NCBI RefSeq assembly: GCF_000819885.1
Contig: NZ_CDBO01000020.1
Coordinates: forward strand, 1 to 39,397
DNA length: 39,397 bases
Direction of reading: 5' to 3'
Source: Aeromonas fluvialis
GTDB lineage: Bacteria > Pseudomonadota > Gammaproteobacteria > Enterobacterales > Aeromonadaceae
Below, piece by piece: positions 24,737-34,222 of this stretch; within the stretch, counting starts at the first letter, position 1; the number at the start of each line of letters is the position of its first letter. The position numbers and the translations under genes are program-made. Below the pieces are notes generated by a model. That model was given only the letters and a program-made list of their open reading frames with translations, searched no databases and was not told the DNA's origin.

Positions 24737-25246
24737 ATGCCAGAGGGTGTCAACCTGTCACGTCGGGGTTTGTTTCGCGGCCGTTTGACGTCGAAAGAGC
24801 CTGGCGTCCAGTTACCCTGGTCACTCCCCTGGCCCGACTTTGTGGCCGATTGTACCCGCTGTGGCGACTGCCTGGCGGCCTGTCCAGAGCAGATCCTTAT
24901 CAAGGGGGATGGCGGTTTTCCCATCGTGGAGTTCCGGCACGGCGAATGTACCTTCTGTGGTGACTGCGTGACGGCCTGCAAGGCGCCGATATTTCGTCCG
25001 ACCACGGAGGCGCCCTGGCAATACATAGCCCATATTGAAGCCAATTGTTTGGCCAGTGCCCAGGTGTTTTGTCAGCGCTGTCAGGACAGTTGTGAAACCC
25101 GCGCCATTCGCTTTTCCCCGATGCTGGGTCGGGTGCCGACGCCCAGCATCGATGCTGCCTTGTGCACCGGCTGTGGTGCCTGTGTGACGGACTGCCCGGT
25201 AGGCAGCATTCGGGTTGGCGTACCGGGGTCGGAGAATCCAATATGA
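24737..25246 (+). CDS. napF: Ferredoxin-type protein NapF
   Basis: This 169-residue cytoplasmic iron-sulfur protein of the periplasmic nitrate reductase system has three CxxCxxCxxxC motifs: Cys39-42-45-49, Cys71-74-77-81 and Cys143-146-149-153. A further Cys group lies at 104-119 (CQRCQDSC). NapF interacts with NapA before export and is thought to help load or reduce its iron-sulfur cluster. N-terminal NLSRRGLFRG matches the family. The ATG at 24737 follows GGAAGGAG. It is the first gene of napFDAGHBC; its stop overlaps a possible early napD start. Confidence 0.95.
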   Translation: MPEGVNLSRRGLFRGRLTSKEPGVQLPWSLPWPDFVADCTRCGDCLAACPEQILIKGDGGFPIVEFRHGECTFCGDCVTACKAPIFRPTTEAPWQYIAHIEANCLASAQVFCQRCQDSCETRAIRFSPMLGRVPTPSIDAALCTGCGACVTDCPVGSIRVGVPGSENPI

Positions 25247-25275
25247 ATCAGGATGTTTGTGAAGCAGGAGTCACA

Positions 25276-25545
25276 ATGACCCAAGAGTTCCACGTATCGA
25301 GCCTGGTGGTGCTGACCCAACCCATGTTGCGTCACCGGCTCGCTGAACAGATCGCGGCTTTAAACGGAGCCGAGGTCCACGCTGTCAGTGAAGAGGGCAA
25401 GCTGGTGGTCACCCTGGAAGGTGAGAGCCAACAACCCATCATGGCGGCTATTGATGCGATTCAGGCGATGCCGGGAGTGTTGTCCGCCGCCCTGATTTAC
25501 CACCAGTTCGATGAACTCGATAAGCAATGCGAGGATATGTCATGA
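25276..25545 (+). CDS. napD: NapA maturation chaperone NapD
   Basis: This 89-residue NapD/TorD-like cytoplasmic chaperone has the ferredoxin-like NapD fold. It binds the twin-arginine signal peptide of NapA and delays export until the cofactor is inserted. Family marks are [12 protein letters not shown] at the N-terminus, [15 protein letters not shown] in the middle and [12 protein letters not shown] near the end. The ATG at 25276 is preferred because AGGAG precedes it and the sequence then starts like E. coli NapD; an ATG at 25243 overlapping the napF stop is possible. It overlaps napA by 4 bp. Confidence 0.92.
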   Translation: MTQEFHVSSLVVLTQPMLRHRLAEQIAALNGAEVHAVSEEGKLVVTLEGESQQPIMAAIDAIQAMPGVLSAALIYHQFDELDKQCEDMS

Positions 25546-28031
25546 AGCTGAGTCGACGCGACTTTATGAAGGCCAATGCGGTGGCTGCTGCCGCTGCTGT
25601 GGCTGGTGTCAGTGCCCCCGCCATGGCGGCCAATCTGATCACCAGTACCGATAAAACCACCATTAAATGGGACAAGGCCCCCTGCCGCTTCTGCGGTACC
25701 GGCTGCTCCGTGTTGGTGGGGTCCCAGGATGGGCGTGTCGTGGCGACCCAGGGTGACCCCGATGCACCGGTCAACCGTGGTCTCAACTGCATCAAGGGCT
25801 ACTTCCTCTCCAAGATCATGTACGGGGAAGACCGCTTGACCCAGCCCCTGCTGCGGATGAAGAACGGCCAGTTCGACAAGGATGGCGACTTCGCTCCCAT
25901 AAGCTGGGATCAAGCCTTCGACATCATGGCCGAGAAGTTCAAGAGCACACTGAAAGAGAACGGCCCGACCGCGATCGGCATGTTCGGCTCCGGCCAGTGG
26001 ACCGTGTGGGAGGGCTATGCCGCCGCCAAGTTGTTCAAGGCGGGTTTCCGCTCCAACAACATTGATCCCAACGCCCGCCACTGTATGGCGTCTGCGGTTG
26101 TCGGTTTCATGCGCACCTTCGGCATGGATGAGCCCATGGGCTGCTACGACGATATCGAGCAGGCCGACGCCTTCGTGCTGTGGGGTTCCAACATGGCCGA
26201 GATGCATCCGATCCTTTGGTCACGGATATCAGATCGCCGCATCTCTCACCAAGACGTGCAGGTGCACGTGCTCTCTACCTTCGAGCATCGCAGCTTTGAG
26301 CTTGCGGATAACGGCATGGTGTTCACGCCCCAGACCGATCTGGCGATCCTCAACTATATTGCCAACTACATCATCCAGAACGACAAGGTGAACTGGGACT
26401 TCGTCAACAAGCACACCGTGTTCAAGAAGGGGGTGACCGACATCGGTTATGGTCTGCGCCCGACCGATCCGCTGCAACAGAAAGCCAAGAACCCGGACAG
26501 CGGTGATGCTACTCCGATGACCTTCGAGGAGTTTGCCAAGTTCGTGGCCGATTACGACGTTGACTCCGTCGCCAAGCTCTCCGGCGTATCCAAAGAGAAG
26601 CTGGAAAAGCTGGCCCAGCTCTACGCTGATCCGAGCAAGAAAGTGGTCTCCTACTGGACCATGGGCTTCAACCAGCACACTCGTGGTGTCTGGGCCAACA
26701 ACCTCTGCTACAACATTCACCTGCTGACCGGCAAGATCTCCGAGCCGGGCAATGGTCCCTTCTCCCTGACCGGTCAGCCGTCTGCCTGCGGTACCGCTCG
26801 TGAAGTCGGCACTTTTGCCCACCGTTTGCCAGCGGACATGGTGGTGACCGATCCCAAGCACCGTGCCATCGCCGAAAAAATCTGGAAACTGCCGGAAGGC
26901 ACCATTCCGGACAAAGTGGGCTACCACGCCGTGCTGCAAGACCGCATGCTCAAAGATGGCAAGCTCAACGCCTACTGGGTGATGTGTAACAACAACATGC
27001 AGGCCGGCCCCAACATGAATACCGATCGCCTGCCTGGCTATCGCGATCCGCGCAACTTCATCGTGGTCTCTGACCCATACCCGACAGTTACCGCCCAGGC
27101 TGCCGACCTTATCCTGCCCACCGCCATGTGGGTGGAGAAAGAAGGTGCCTATGGTAATGCCGAGCGCCGCACCCAGTTCTGGCACCAGCAGGTGAAAGCG
27201 CCGGAAGGGGCCAAGTCTGACTTGTGGCAGCTGATGGAGTTCTCCAAGCGCTTCAAGGTTGAGGAAGTGTGGCCTGCTGAACTGATTGCTAAGATGCCGG
27301 AAGTGAAGGGCAAAACCCTGTTCGACGTGCTCTACGCCAATGGTCAGGTTAATCAGTTCCCGAAAGAGCAGAGCAAGGGCGAGCTCAACGACGAGGTCGA
27401 ACACTTCGGCTTCTATGTTCAGAAGGGGTTGTTCGAGGAGTATGCCAGCTTCGGTCGCGGCCATGGCCATGACCTGGCTCCTTTCGAGATCTATCACGAA
27501 GCCCGCGGTCTGCGCTGGCCAGTGGTGGATGGTAAGGAGACCCTGTGGCGTTATCGCGAAGGATTTGACCCTTACGTGAAAGCGGGGGAAGGGGTGCGTT
27601 TTTATGGTAAACCCGATGGCAAGGCGGTGATCTTCGCGCTGCCGTTCGAGCCTGCTGCCGAGTCGCCCGATAAAGAGTACGATCTGTGGCTCTCCACCGG
27701 TCGCGTACTGGAACACTGGCACACTGGCACCATGACCCGCCGTGTGCCCGAGCTCTATCGCGCCTTCCCGGATGCGGTACTGTTCATGCACCCGGAAGAT
27801 GCCAAGGCCCGTGGTGTGCGCCGTGGCGAAGAGGTGATTGTCACCTCCCGCCGTGGCGAGGTGAAGACCCGTGTTGAGACCCGTGGTCGCAACCGTCCGC
27901 CCAAAGGCCTTGTGTTCATGCCCTTCTTCGACGCGAGCCAGCTGGTCAACAAGCTGACCCTGGACGCCACCGATCCGCTCTCTAAAGAGACGGATTACAA
28001 GAAGTGCGCCGTTAAGGTGATGAAGGCCTGA
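25542..28031 (+). CDS. napA: Periplasmic nitrate reductase catalytic subunit NapA
   Basis: This 829-residue molybdoenzyme of the DMSO reductase family reduces nitrate to nitrite in the periplasm. It has a Tat signal peptide (SRRDFMK, cleavage near AMAA at 27-30), a 4Fe-4S cluster motif Cys48-x2-Cys51-x3-Cys55-x27-Cys83, and Cys181 in NARHCMAS as the molybdenum ligand, the same number as in E. coli Nap[15 protein letters not shown] and the C-terminal [18 protein letters not shown] bind the two MGD cofactors. The ATG overlaps the napD stop (ATGA). Export needs NapD and Tat; the cofactor comes from the surrounding moa/moe/mod genes. Length and motifs are complete. Confidence 0.98.
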   Translation: MKLSRRDFMKANAVAAAAAVAGVSAPAMAANLITSTDKTTIKWDKAPCRFCGTGCSVLVGSQDGRVVATQGDPDAPVNRGLNCIKGYFLSKIMYGEDRLTQPLLRMKNGQFDKDGDFAPISWDQAFDIMAEKFKSTLKENGPTAIGMFGSGQWTVWEGYAAAKLFKAGFRSNNIDPNARHCMASAVVGFMRTFGMDEPMGCYDDIEQADAFVLWGSNMAEMHPILWSRISDRRISHQDVQVHVLSTFEHRSFELADNGMVFTPQTDLAILNYIANYIIQNDKVNWDFVNKHTVFKKGVTDIGYGLRPTDPLQQKAKNPDSGDATPMTFEEFAKFVADYDVDSVAKLSGVSKEKLEKLAQLYADPSKKVVSYWTMGFNQHTRGVWANNLCYNIHLLTGKISEPGNGPFSLTGQPSACGTAREVGTFAHRLPADMVVTDPKHRAIAEKIWKLPEGTIPDKVGYHAVLQDRMLKDGKLNAYWVMCNNNMQAGPNMNTDRLPGYRDPRNFIVVSDPYPTVTAQAADLILPTAMWVEKEGAYGNAERRTQFWHQQVKAPEGAKSDLWQLMEFSKRFKVEEVWPAELIAKMPEVKGKTLFDVLYANGQVNQFPKEQSKGELNDEVEHFGFYVQKGLFEEYASFGRGHGHDLAPFEIYHEARGLRWPVVDGKETLWRYREGFDPYVKAGEGVRFYGKPDGKAVIFALPFEPAAESPDKEYDLWLSTGRVLEHWHTGTMTRRVPELYRAFPDAVLFMHPEDAKARGVRRGEEVIVTSRRGEVKTRVETRGRNRPPKGLVFMPFFDASQLVNKLTLDATDPLSKETDYKKCAVKVMKA

Positions 28032-28047
28032 GGCGGGGAAGCAAGAG

Positions 28048-28785
28048 ATGAGTCGTAGTCGTCGCCAGTTTCTGGCCGACATGGCCAAGGGGGCCTGTGG
28101 TATGGGCCTGCTTGGTGTGGGGCTGGGCGGCATGGCCCGGCAGCAGGTGGAAGCGGTGCCGGCCCAGGCACTGCGTCCGCCTGCTGCCCTCGACGAAGCC
28201 GATTTTCTCGGTGCCTGTGTGCGCTGTGGGCTCTGCGTCGAGGCCTGCCCCTACGATACTCTCAAGCTTGCCCGGCTGTTTGAGCCCGTCACCACGGGAA
28301 CACCCTATTTCAAGGCGCGCAGCGTCCCTTGCGAGATGTGTGATGACATTCCCTGTGTGGTGGCCTGCCCGACCGGGGCGCTGGATCACGCCATGACCGA
28401 CATCGATCAGGCGCGGATGGGGGTGGCAGTACTCATCGACCATGAGACCTGCCTCAACTATCTGGGCCTGCGTTGCGATGTCTGTTACCGGGTCTGCCCG
28501 CTGATTGACAAGGCGATCACCCTGGATCTGCAGCACAACCAGCGTACCGGCAAGCACGCCATGTTCCTGCCCACGGTGCACAGCGATGTCTGCACCGGCT
28601 GTGGCAAGTGCGAGTATGCCTGTGTGCTGGAGGAGGCCGCCATCAAGGTAGTGCCCCGCACCCTTGCCAAGGGGGAGCTGGGCCATCACTACCGGCTTGG
28701 CTGGGAAGAGAAGGCCAAGGCGGGGAACAAGTCGCTCATCGGAGATAGGCTCACCCTGCCCACCCGCAAACCGGAGGGGTTATGA
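28048..28785 (+). CDS. napG: Ferredoxin-type quinol dehydrogenase component NapG
   Basis: This 245-residue protein is Tat-exported ([12 protein letters not shown] at the N-terminus) with four 4Fe-4S motifs, the first being Cys57-60-63-67, later [17 protein letters not shown] and [11 protein letters not shown]. With membrane protein NapH it forms a quinol dehydrogenase that passes electrons to the nitrate reductase via NapC/NapB. It lies 16 bp after napA and overlaps napH by 4 bp. GGGGAAG serves as ribosome-binding site. Confidence 0.96.
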   Translation: MSRSRRQFLADMAKGACGMGLLGVGLGGMARQQVEAVPAQALRPPAALDEADFLGACVRCGLCVEACPYDTLKLARLFEPVTTGTPYFKARSVPCEMCDDIPCVVACPTGALDHAMTDIDQARMGVAVLIDHETCLNYLGLRCDVCYRVCPLIDKAITLDLQHNQRTGKHAMFLPTVHSDVCTGCGKCEYACVLEEAAIKVVPRTLAKGELGHHYRLGWEEKAKAGNKSLIGDRLTLPTRKPEGL

Positions 28786-29657
28786 GTCGTTATCCGGGGG
28801 AAGAGGCTCGCATCAAGCTGGGGTGGTGGCGTTCTCACCGCTTCCTGCTGCTGCGTCGGCTGAGTCAGTTCAGCGTGCTCGGGCTGTTTTTACTGGGGCC
28901 GCTGGCTGGTGTGTGGATCTTGAAGGGCAACCTCTCCAGCTCGCTGTTGCTGGAGACGGTGCCGCTGACCGATCCCCTCACGCTGTTGCAGTCGCTGGCA
29001 GCGGGCCACTGGCCCATCACCACCCTCTGGCTGGGGGCGGCCATCGTGCTGTTGGGGTACTGGTTGGTCGGGGGGCGGGCGTTCTGCTCCTGGGTCTGTC
29101 CGGTCAACCTCATCACGGATGCCGCTGCCTGGTTGCGAGCCCGGCTTGGTCTCAAGGGCAATGGCCAGTTCAGTCGCAACACTCGCTACTGGTTGCTGGC
29201 CATGGTGCTGGTGGCGCCGTTATTTGCCGGCGTCATGGTGTGGGAGCTGGTCAACCCGGTATCTCTTGTCCTGCGTGGCCTGCTGTTTGGCATGGGGGCG
29301 GGGTGGATGCTGCTGGCGATGCTGTTTCTGTTCGATCTGTTCGTGGTGGAGCGTGGCTGGTGTGGTCATCTCTGCCCGGTCGGGGCCTTCTACGCCCTGG
29401 TGAACCGGGTCGGTTTTATCAAGATTGCAGCTTCGGGGCGTGAGCGTTGTAGCAACTGCATGGATTGTTATGCGGTCTGTCCCGAGCGCCCCATCCTACG
29501 CGGGCCGGTTCATGGCGCCAAGCGCGGTCACGGGTCCCTGATAGTGGCTCAGGAATGTACCAACTGCGGCCGTTGCATCGATGTCTGCGCGGAGCATGTT
29601 TTTGAAATCAAAGTAGGTTTTGCCGTCAAGGCAGAAAAAACATTGGAGAATAACTAA
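28782..29657 (+). CDS. napH: Membrane ferredoxin-type protein NapH
   Basis: This 291-residue integral membrane protein has about four transmembrane segments (around residues 25-48, 75-95, 140-160 and 170-190). Two CxxxCP motifs (CSWVCPVN and CGHLCPVG) face the cytoplasm, with two 4Fe-4S motifs at the C-terminus ([22 protein letters not shown]). It oxidises menaquinol or ubiquinol together with NapG. The start overlaps the napG stop (ATGA), and its TAA shares a base with the napB ATG. Confidence 0.96.
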   Translation: MSRYPGEEARIKLGWWRSHRFLLLRRLSQFSVLGLFLLGPLAGVWILKGNLSSSLLLETVPLTDPLTLLQSLAAGHWPITTLWLGAAIVLLGYWLVGGRAFCSWVCPVNLITDAAAWLRARLGLKGNGQFSRNTRYWLLAMVLVAPLFAGVMVWELVNPVSLVLRGLLFGMGAGWMLLAMLFLFDLFVVERGWCGHLCPVGAFYALVNRVGFIKIAASGRERCSNCMDCYAVCPERPILRGPVHGAKRGHGSLIVAQECTNCGRCIDVCAEHVFEIKVGFAVKAEKTLENN

Positions 29658-30112
29658 TGAAAAAGCTGATTGGAGCAATGCTGGCCTGCCTGATGGCGGG
29701 TTCCTTGATGGCTGCTACCTCCGAGATCATCAATAGCACCGGAGGGATCAAGTCCGAGCGGGGGGCGACCGACCTGGCAACCGAGGGGGTGCCTGCACCA
29801 CTGAAAAATTTCCGTAAGGATGGTGACAGCTATGATCGTCAATACATCCATCAACCGCCGTTGATCCCCCATGATATTCGCAACTACGAGGTGGATAACA
29901 AGGTCAACAAGTGCCTTGCCTGTCACAGCTTCAAGAATGCCAGTGCCATGAAGGCCCCCAAGATCAGCCCGACTCACTTCGAGACCCGTGATGGTACAAC
30001 TCTGGGTGAGGTATCCCCCCGTCGCTACTTCTGCCTGCAGTGCCATGTGCCGCAAGCGGATGCCAAGCCATTGGTGGAAAATACGTTCAAGCCGGTTGAA
30101 GCACTGAACTAA
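29657..30112 (+). CDS. napB: Dihaem cytochrome c NapB
   Basis: This 151-residue periplasmic electron-transfer subunit that partners NapA has a Sec signal peptide ([20 protein letters not shown], cleavage after about residue 20). Two haem-binding motifs are CLACH (86-90) and CLQCH (126-130), with HQPPLIPH upstream as in the family. It takes electrons from NapC and gives them to the NapA cluster. A GGAGAA site lies ahead of the ATG within the napH end. Confidence 0.97.
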   Translation: MKKLIGAMLACLMAGSLMAATSEIINSTGGIKSERGATDLATEGVPAPLKNFRKDGDSYDRQYIHQPPLIPHDIRNYEVDNKVNKCLACHSFKNASAMKAPKISPTHFETRDGTTLGEVSPRRYFCLQCHVPQADAKPLVENTFKPVEALN

Positions 30113-30123
30113 GGAGTCCAGCA

Positions 30124-30714
30124 ATGAAATTACCCGGCTTTATCAAGCGTCTGTGGACCACCTTCAAGTCACCGTCAAAAGCGGCCCTCTGGGTGCTGCT
30201 GATGATGGGTTTCTTCGGTGGTGTCATCTTCTGGGGCGGTTTCAACACCGCCATGGAGGCCTCTAACACCGAGGCATTCTGTACCAGTTGCCACGAGATG
30301 AAGGACAACGTGTTCGAGGAGTACCGTGACACCATCCACTACGCCAACCGTTCCGGTGTGCGGGCCAGTTGCCCGGATTGCCACGTGCCCCACGAGTGGA
30401 CCTACAAGATCATCCGCAAGGTACAGGCGTCCAAGGAGCTGTGGGGCAAGCTCACCGGCAAGGTGGACACCCGCGAGAAGTTCGAGTCGCACCGGCGCGA
30501 GATGGCCGAACGAGAGTGGAAACGGATGAAGGACACGGATTCAAGAGAGTGTCGTAACTGTCACAACTTCGAATACATGGACTTCTCCCTGCAAGGGCAG
30601 CGCGCTGCCAAGATGCACTCGACCAACCTGGCCAGTGGCGAGAATACCTGTATCGACTGTCACAAAGGGATAGCGCACCAGCTCCCGGACATGACAGGGG
30701 TGAAGGGTTTCTAA
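30124..30714 (+). CDS. napC: Tetrahaem quinol dehydrogenase NapC
   Basis: This 196-residue NapC/NirT family cytochrome c is membrane-anchored by one N-terminal helix (about residues 20-42). Four haem motifs are CTSCH (53-57), CPDCH (83-87), CRNCH (143-147) and CIDCH (176-180). It oxidises quinol and feeds NapB. AAGGAG precedes the ATG. It is the last gene of the nap operon, followed by a very strong terminator. Confidence 0.97.
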   Translation: MKLPGFIKRLWTTFKSPSKAALWVLLMMGFFGGVIFWGGFNTAMEASNTEAFCTSCHEMKDNVFEEYRDTIHYANRSGVRASCPDCHVPHEWTYKIIRKVQASKELWGKLTGKVDTREKFESHRREMAEREWKRMKDTDSRECRNCHNFEYMDFSLQGQRAAKMHSTNLASGENTCIDCHKGIAHQLPDMTGVKGF

Positions 30715-30720
30715 CCCACA

Positions 30721-30758
30721 AGAGGCAGGCCGGATTTATCCGGCCTGCCTCTTTTTTT
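30721..30758 (+). terminator. Strong terminator of the nap operon
   Basis: A perfect 15-bp GC-rich stem (30721-30735 with 30738-30752) is followed by a run of seven T. It lies 6 bases after the napC stop and separates nap from moaBCDE. Confidence 0.95.
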
Positions 30759-30820
30759 GCCAACCTGTTGGGTAAAGGGCTGTTTTGTGAGCCCTTTAGA
30801 CCCATATCCAGTGAAACCTT

Positions 30821-30829
30821 TGATAGAAT
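30821..30829 (+). promoter_or_regulatory. Extended -10 promoter element for moaBCDE
   Basis: TGATAGAAT fits an extended -10 (TG, one base, TAGAAT). No good -35 is visible. It implies transcription from about 30836 and a leader of about 134 bases before moaB. A hairpin AAAGGGCT/AGCCCTTT (30774-30797) lies just upstream. Confidence 0.45.
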
Positions 30830-30835
30830 CAGCCC

Positions 30836-30969
30836 ACCGTGCAGGAACCCGAATGAACAGATGCTGGTGACTGAACCTGGTTGTTCCCGTCAACACGCCA
30901 GGGGGCTGCCTCGGGCTTCTTGCCCTTTGCTCATATTTCTCACGGTTTATAGCTAACAGGAGCTGCCCG
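30836..30969 (+). other. Structured 5' leader of moaB (unassigned)
   Basis: The predicted leader contains a hairpin CCTGGTTG (30876-30883) with CAA (30891-30893) and CCAGG (30898-30902), then GGGC/GCCC around TTCTT (30913-30925) followed by TTTGCTC. It ends at an AGGAG ribosome-binding site. It does not carry the CTCCGAGC or GCCTCCCGT blocks of the Moco motif seen before moaA. It may be an unrelated regulatory RNA or plain leader. Confidence 0.35.
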
Positions 30970-31476
30970 ATGGGACAGAAACATAACGCATTTATTCCCC
31001 TCAAGATCGCCGTGCTGACGGTCTCCAACAGCCGCACCGCCGCCGAAGACAGCTCGGGTGACTACCTGGTGTCGGCGCTTAGCGAGGCGGGTCATCAGCT
31101 GGCTGATCGGGCACTGCTTGCTGACGATCTCTATCAGATCCGCTCCCGGGTCAGCCAGTGGATCGCCGATGAGGGCATCCAGGTGGTGCTGGTCAATGGC
31201 GGCACCGGCTTTAACGATCAGAACCGGGTGCCGGAAGCGGTCGGCGTACTGTTCGACCGTACCGTCAAAGGCTTTGGCGAGTTGTTTCGCCAGATCTCGT
31301 TTGCCGAGATCAAGGGGTCTGCCATGCAGAGCCGTGCCCTCGCAGGGCTGGCCAATCGCACCCTGATCTGCTGCCTGCCCGGTTCGACCGGTGCCTGTCG
31401 CCTGGGGTGGGAGCAGCTTATCCGCGATCAGCTCGATGCCCGCACCAAGCCGTGCAATTTTGTCTCCCATCTTTGA
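30970..31476 (+). CDS. moaB: Molybdenum cofactor biosynthesis protein MoaB
   Basis: This 168-residue MogA/MoaB fold protein has [17 protein letters not shown] (residues about 77-93) as the molybdopterin-binding GGTG motif, and [30 protein letters not shown] as the second signature. In E. coli MoaB has no proven essential step; MogA adenylylates molybdopterin, and MoaB performs this in some organisms. No mogA is seen in this window, so MoaB might take that role. CAGGAG precedes the ATG. It is the first gene of moaBCDE. Confidence 0.95.
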   Translation: MGQKHNAFIPLKIAVLTVSNSRTAAEDSSGDYLVSALSEAGHQLADRALLADDLYQIRSRVSQWIADEGIQVVLVNGGTGFNDQNRVPEAVGVLFDRTVKGFGELFRQISFAEIKGSAMQSRALAGLANRTLICCLPGSTGACRLGWEQLIRDQLDARTKPCNFVSHL

Positions 31477-31499
31477 ACATCTGCATGAAAGGGATAGTG

Positions 31500-31994
31500 A
31501 TGAACCTGACCCATCTCAACCAAAGCGGCGAAGCCCACATGGTGGACGTGACCGACAAGCAGGTGACCGAGCGCGAGGCGCGCGCCGAGGCGTTTGTTGC
31601 CATGGCCCCCGAGACGCTGGCGCTGATCCTGAGCGGCCAGCACCACAAGGGGGATGTGTTCGCCACCGCCCGCATCGCCGGCATCATGGCGGCCAAGAAG
31701 ACCTCGGATCTGATCCCCCTGTGTCACCCTCTGGCACTTACCAGGGTGGAGGTAGAGATTGCTCCGCTGCCCGAGCAGAACCGGGTGCATATCCGCACCC
31801 TGTGCAAACTTGCCGGCAAGACAGGGGTGGAGATGGAGGCGCTCACCGCCGCGTCGGTAGCGGCCCTCACCATTTACGACATGTGCAAGGCGGTACAAAA
31901 AGACATGATCATCGAACAGGTTCGCCTGGTGGAGAAACGGGGTGGCAAATCCGGCCACTTCCAGGTCGATGACAACAGAGGAGAGCAGGCATGA
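31500..31994 (+). CDS. moaC: Cyclic pyranopterin monophosphate synthase MoaC
   Basis: This 164-residue enzyme completes the conversion of GTP to cyclic pyranopterin monophosphate with MoaA. Conserved blocks are [42 protein letters not shown] and [26 protein letters not shown] with KSGHF near the end. The ATG at 31500 matches E. coli MoaC (MSQLTHIN); in-frame ATG 31485 is an alternative. AAAGGGA is the ribosome-binding site. It lies 23 bp after moaB and overlaps moaD by 4 bp. Confidence 0.97.
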   Translation: MNLTHLNQSGEAHMVDVTDKQVTEREARAEAFVAMAPETLALILSGQHHKGDVFATARIAGIMAAKKTSDLIPLCHPLALTRVEVEIAPLPEQNRVHIRTLCKLAGKTGVEMEALTAASVAALTIYDMCKAVQKDMIIEQVRLVEKRGGKSGHFQVDDNRGEQA

Positions 31995-32236
31995 TCAAGG
32001 TACTGTTTTTTGCCCAGGTCAGGGAGCTGGTGGCGTGCGACGAGCTGACCCTGCCCTGCGACTATGCCACTGCCGAGGCGCTGCGTCGCAGCTTAAGCGA
32101 GCGCGGTGACAAGTGGGCGCTGGCGCTGGAGGAGGGCAAACTGCTGGTGGCGGTTAACCAGACCCTGGTGCCCCTTGCTACCGAACTTCACGATGGCGAT
32201 GAAGTCGCCTTTTTCCCTCCTGTGACGGGAGGCTGA
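31991..32236 (+). CDS. moaD: Molybdopterin synthase small subunit MoaD
   Basis: This 81-residue ubiquitin-fold sulfur carrier has VLFFAQVRE at the N-terminus and the C-terminal [12 protein letters not shown]. The final GG is adenylylated by MoeB (also in this window) and converted to a thiocarboxylate that supplies sulfur for the dithiolene. The start overlaps the moaC stop (ATGA), and it lies one base before moaE. Confidence 0.97.
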   Translation: MIKVLFFAQVRELVACDELTLPCDYATAEALRRSLSERGDKWALALEEGKLLVAVNQTLVPLATELHDGDEVAFFPPVTGG

Positions 32237-32237
32237 C

Positions 32238-32732
32238 ATGAACCAGACAAGCACCACGGATCGCATCCTGGTCCAGCGGGGCGATTTTTCGCTGGCCGAT
32301 GAGTATGCCCGCCTCGCCACTCGCGCCGACACCGGCGCCATCGTCACTTTCGTGGGCAAGGTGCGTGATTTCAATCAGGGGGAGGAGGTCAAGGGGCTGG
32401 CTCTAGAGCATTACCCCGGCATGACCGAGAAAGCGCTGATAGAGATCGTGGCTGAAGCGCGCTGCCGCTGGCCCCTGCAGGAGTGCACCCTCATCCATCG
32501 CATCGGAGAGCTGATGCTTGGCGATCAAATCGTGCTGGTGGCGGTGAGCAGTGCCCACCGTGACGCAGCCTTTGATGCCTGTCACTTCATCATGGATTTC
32601 TTGAAAACCCGGGCGCCGTTCTGGAAAAAAGAGCTGACCGCCGAGGGTGTGCAACGCTGGGTCGAGGCCAAGGAGAGCGACAACGCCGCCGCTGCCCGCT
32701 GGCAGCAGCCCGGGTCGCAACAAGAGGAGTAG
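32238..32732 (+). CDS. moaE: Molybdopterin synthase catalytic subunit MoaE
   Basis: This 164-residue large subunit converts cyclic pyranopterin monophosphate to molybdopterin using MoaD thiocarboxylate. It shows GAIVTFVGKVRD, LEHYPGMTEKAL, HRIGELMLGDQIVLVAVSSAHRDAAFDACHFIMD and KTRAPFWKKE, which carries active-site lysines. The C-terminus has about 15 extra charged/Gln residues compared with E. coli MoaE. GGAGG in the moaD end is the ribosome-binding site. It ends the moaBCDE unit. Confidence 0.97.
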   Translation: MNQTSTTDRILVQRGDFSLADEYARLATRADTGAIVTFVGKVRDFNQGEEVKGLALEHYPGMTEKALIEIVAEARCRWPLQECTLIHRIGELMLGDQIVLVAVSSAHRDAAFDACHFIMDFLKTRAPFWKKELTAEGVQRWVEAKESDNAAAARWQQPGSQQEE

Positions 32733-32794
32733 GTTCGCCCAGAACCATGGCGCCTATTTCCGGGCCATGCTAGACCCGCATCAGGAGGAAAGAA

Positions 32795-33520
32795 ATGAAA
32801 CCGCTGTTATCTGTATTGGTGTTGGGAGTTTTTGCCGGGGCGCTGCATAGTGCCGAGGTGCAGGCCGACGAAGTGAAGGTGGCCGTGGCTGCCAACTTCA
32901 AGGGCACGCTGGAGCGTATTGGCCAGGCGTTCACCGCCAAGACCGGCCACCAGGTGACCATCTCTTCGGCCGCAACCGGCGTGCTCTACACCCAGATAAG
33001 CCATGGCGCCCCGTTCGATCTCTTCCTCTCCGCCGACGTGGCCTCCCCGCAGAAGCTGGAGAAAGAGGGCAAGGGGAGCGAGCGCTTCACCTACTCCATT
33101 GGCCAGCTGGGACTGTGGAAGAAGGGGGGGCCGGCCCCTGACGAGGCGACTCTGCGCAGTTGGAAAGGCAACCTCGCCATCGCCAATGTCCGCACAGCGC
33201 CCTATGGCGCCGCCGCCATGGCAACCCTCGAGCATCTCAAGATCGATCCCAAGCAGTACCGTGTGCTGACCGGGGCCAATATCAGCCAGACCTGGCAGTT
33301 TGTCGACACCGGCAATGCCGAGCTGGGCTTTGTCGCCTGGGCCAACCTGGTGGAAGCGGGCAAAACCGGCGAAGCCTGGGCTGTGCCACAGAACCTCTAT
33401 CCTGCCATCGAGCAACAGGGGCTGGTGCTCAAAAAAGGTGAGGCCGTGGATGCGCTGGTTGCCTGGCTCAAGGGGCCGGGTCAGAACACCATCAAGGAGG
33501 CGGGTTATGCCCTGCCTTGA
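32795..33520 (+). CDS. modA: Molybdate-binding periplasmic protein ModA
   Basis: This 241-residue solute-binding protein has a Sec signal peptide (MKPLLSVLVLGVFAGALHSAEVQA, cleavage near residue 24). VAVAANFKGTLERI opens the mature chain with oxyanion-binding residues, SSAATGVLYTQISHGAPFDLFLSADV follows, then NIRTAPYG-like ANVRTAPYGAAA and FVDTGNAELGFVAW. It delivers molybdate or tungstate to ModBC. AGGAGGAAAG is a strong ribosome-binding site. The gap of 62 bp to moaE has no terminator, so it may be co-transcribed. No ModE palindrome was seen. Confidence 0.96.
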   Translation: MKPLLSVLVLGVFAGALHSAEVQADEVKVAVAANFKGTLERIGQAFTAKTGHQVTISSAATGVLYTQISHGAPFDLFLSADVASPQKLEKEGKGSERFTYSIGQLGLWKKGGPAPDEATLRSWKGNLAIANVRTAPYGAAAMATLEHLKIDPKQYRVLTGANISQTWQFVDTGNAELGFVAWANLVEAGKTGEAWAVPQNLYPAIEQQGLVLKKGEAVDALVAWLKGPGQNTIKEAGYALP

Positions 33521-33541
33521 TATTCATGACGAGTGTCATTC

Positions 33542-34222
33542 ATGAGTGAAGGGGATCTGCAGGCGGTCTGGTTGACTCTGAAACTGGCGGCCAGTACCAC
33601 GGGCATCCTGCTCTTGCTATCGCCGCCGCTGGCTTGGTGGCTGTCGCGCAGCCAGAACCGGTTGCGTCCCCTAGTGGAGGCGCTGGTGGCGTTGCCGCTG
33701 GTGTTGCCGCCGACCGTACTCGGTTTTTATCTGTTGCTCGCCTTCTCCCCGGAGTTTGGTTTCGGTGCCTGGTGGCGCGACACTTTCGGCGTCCCGCTCG
33801 CCTTCAGCTTCACCGGTCTGCTGTTTGCCTCCATCCTCTATTCGCTGCCGTTTGTGGTGCAGCCGCTCACCTCCGCCTTCGTCAACATGGGCAACAAGGA
33901 GCTGGAGGCCGCCGCTACGCTGGGGTTCGGCCCGCTGGAGCGCTTCTTCCACATCATCTTGCCGATGACGCTGCCCAGCTTCGTGATGGCAGCGGCGCTC
34001 GGCTTTGCCCACACCCTGGGGGAGTTTGGCGTTGTGCTGATGATTGGCGGCAACATACCGGGTGAAACCCAGGTCCTTTCGATTGCCCTGTTCGACCATG
34101 TGGAGGCGATGGACTACCAGAACGCTCATATTCTGGCGGGCGGGCTGATGGGGTTCTCTCTGGTGATGCTGGTGTTGGTCTACGGGGTGCTGCAGCGCAG
34201 ACAGCGGAGAGTGTTCGGATGA
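33542..34222 (+). CDS. modB: Molybdate ABC transporter permease ModB
   Basis: This 226-residue inner-membrane permease has five to six transmembrane helices. LPLVLPPTVLGFYLL and the EAA loop ELEAAATLGFGPLERFFHIILP (about residues 118-139), which contacts ModC, mark the family, as does LGEFGVVLMIGGNIPGETQ. The ATG at 33542 is preferred; a GTG 9 bases earlier is possible, and both have weak ribosome-binding sites. It overlaps modC by 4 bp. Confidence 0.95.
   Translation: MSEGDLQAVWLTLKLAASTTGILLLLSPPLAWWLSRSQNRLRPLVEALVALPLVLPPTVLGFYLLLAFSPEFGFGAWWRDTFGVPLAFSFTGLLFASILYSLPFVVQPLTSAFVNMGNKELEAAATLGFGPLERFFHIILPMTLPSFVMAAALGFAHTLGEFGVVLMIGGNIPGETQVLSIALFDHVEAMDYQNAHILAGGLMGFSLVMLVLVYGVLQRRQRRVFG

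Noticed and set aside
26229..28133. 634-codon open frame on the minus strand opposite napA
   Set aside because: Shadow of napA, with no ribosome-binding site and no recognisable domain.
32733..32794. Search for a ModE site before modA
   Set aside because: No TATATA-type inverted repeat is present in the 62-bp gap.
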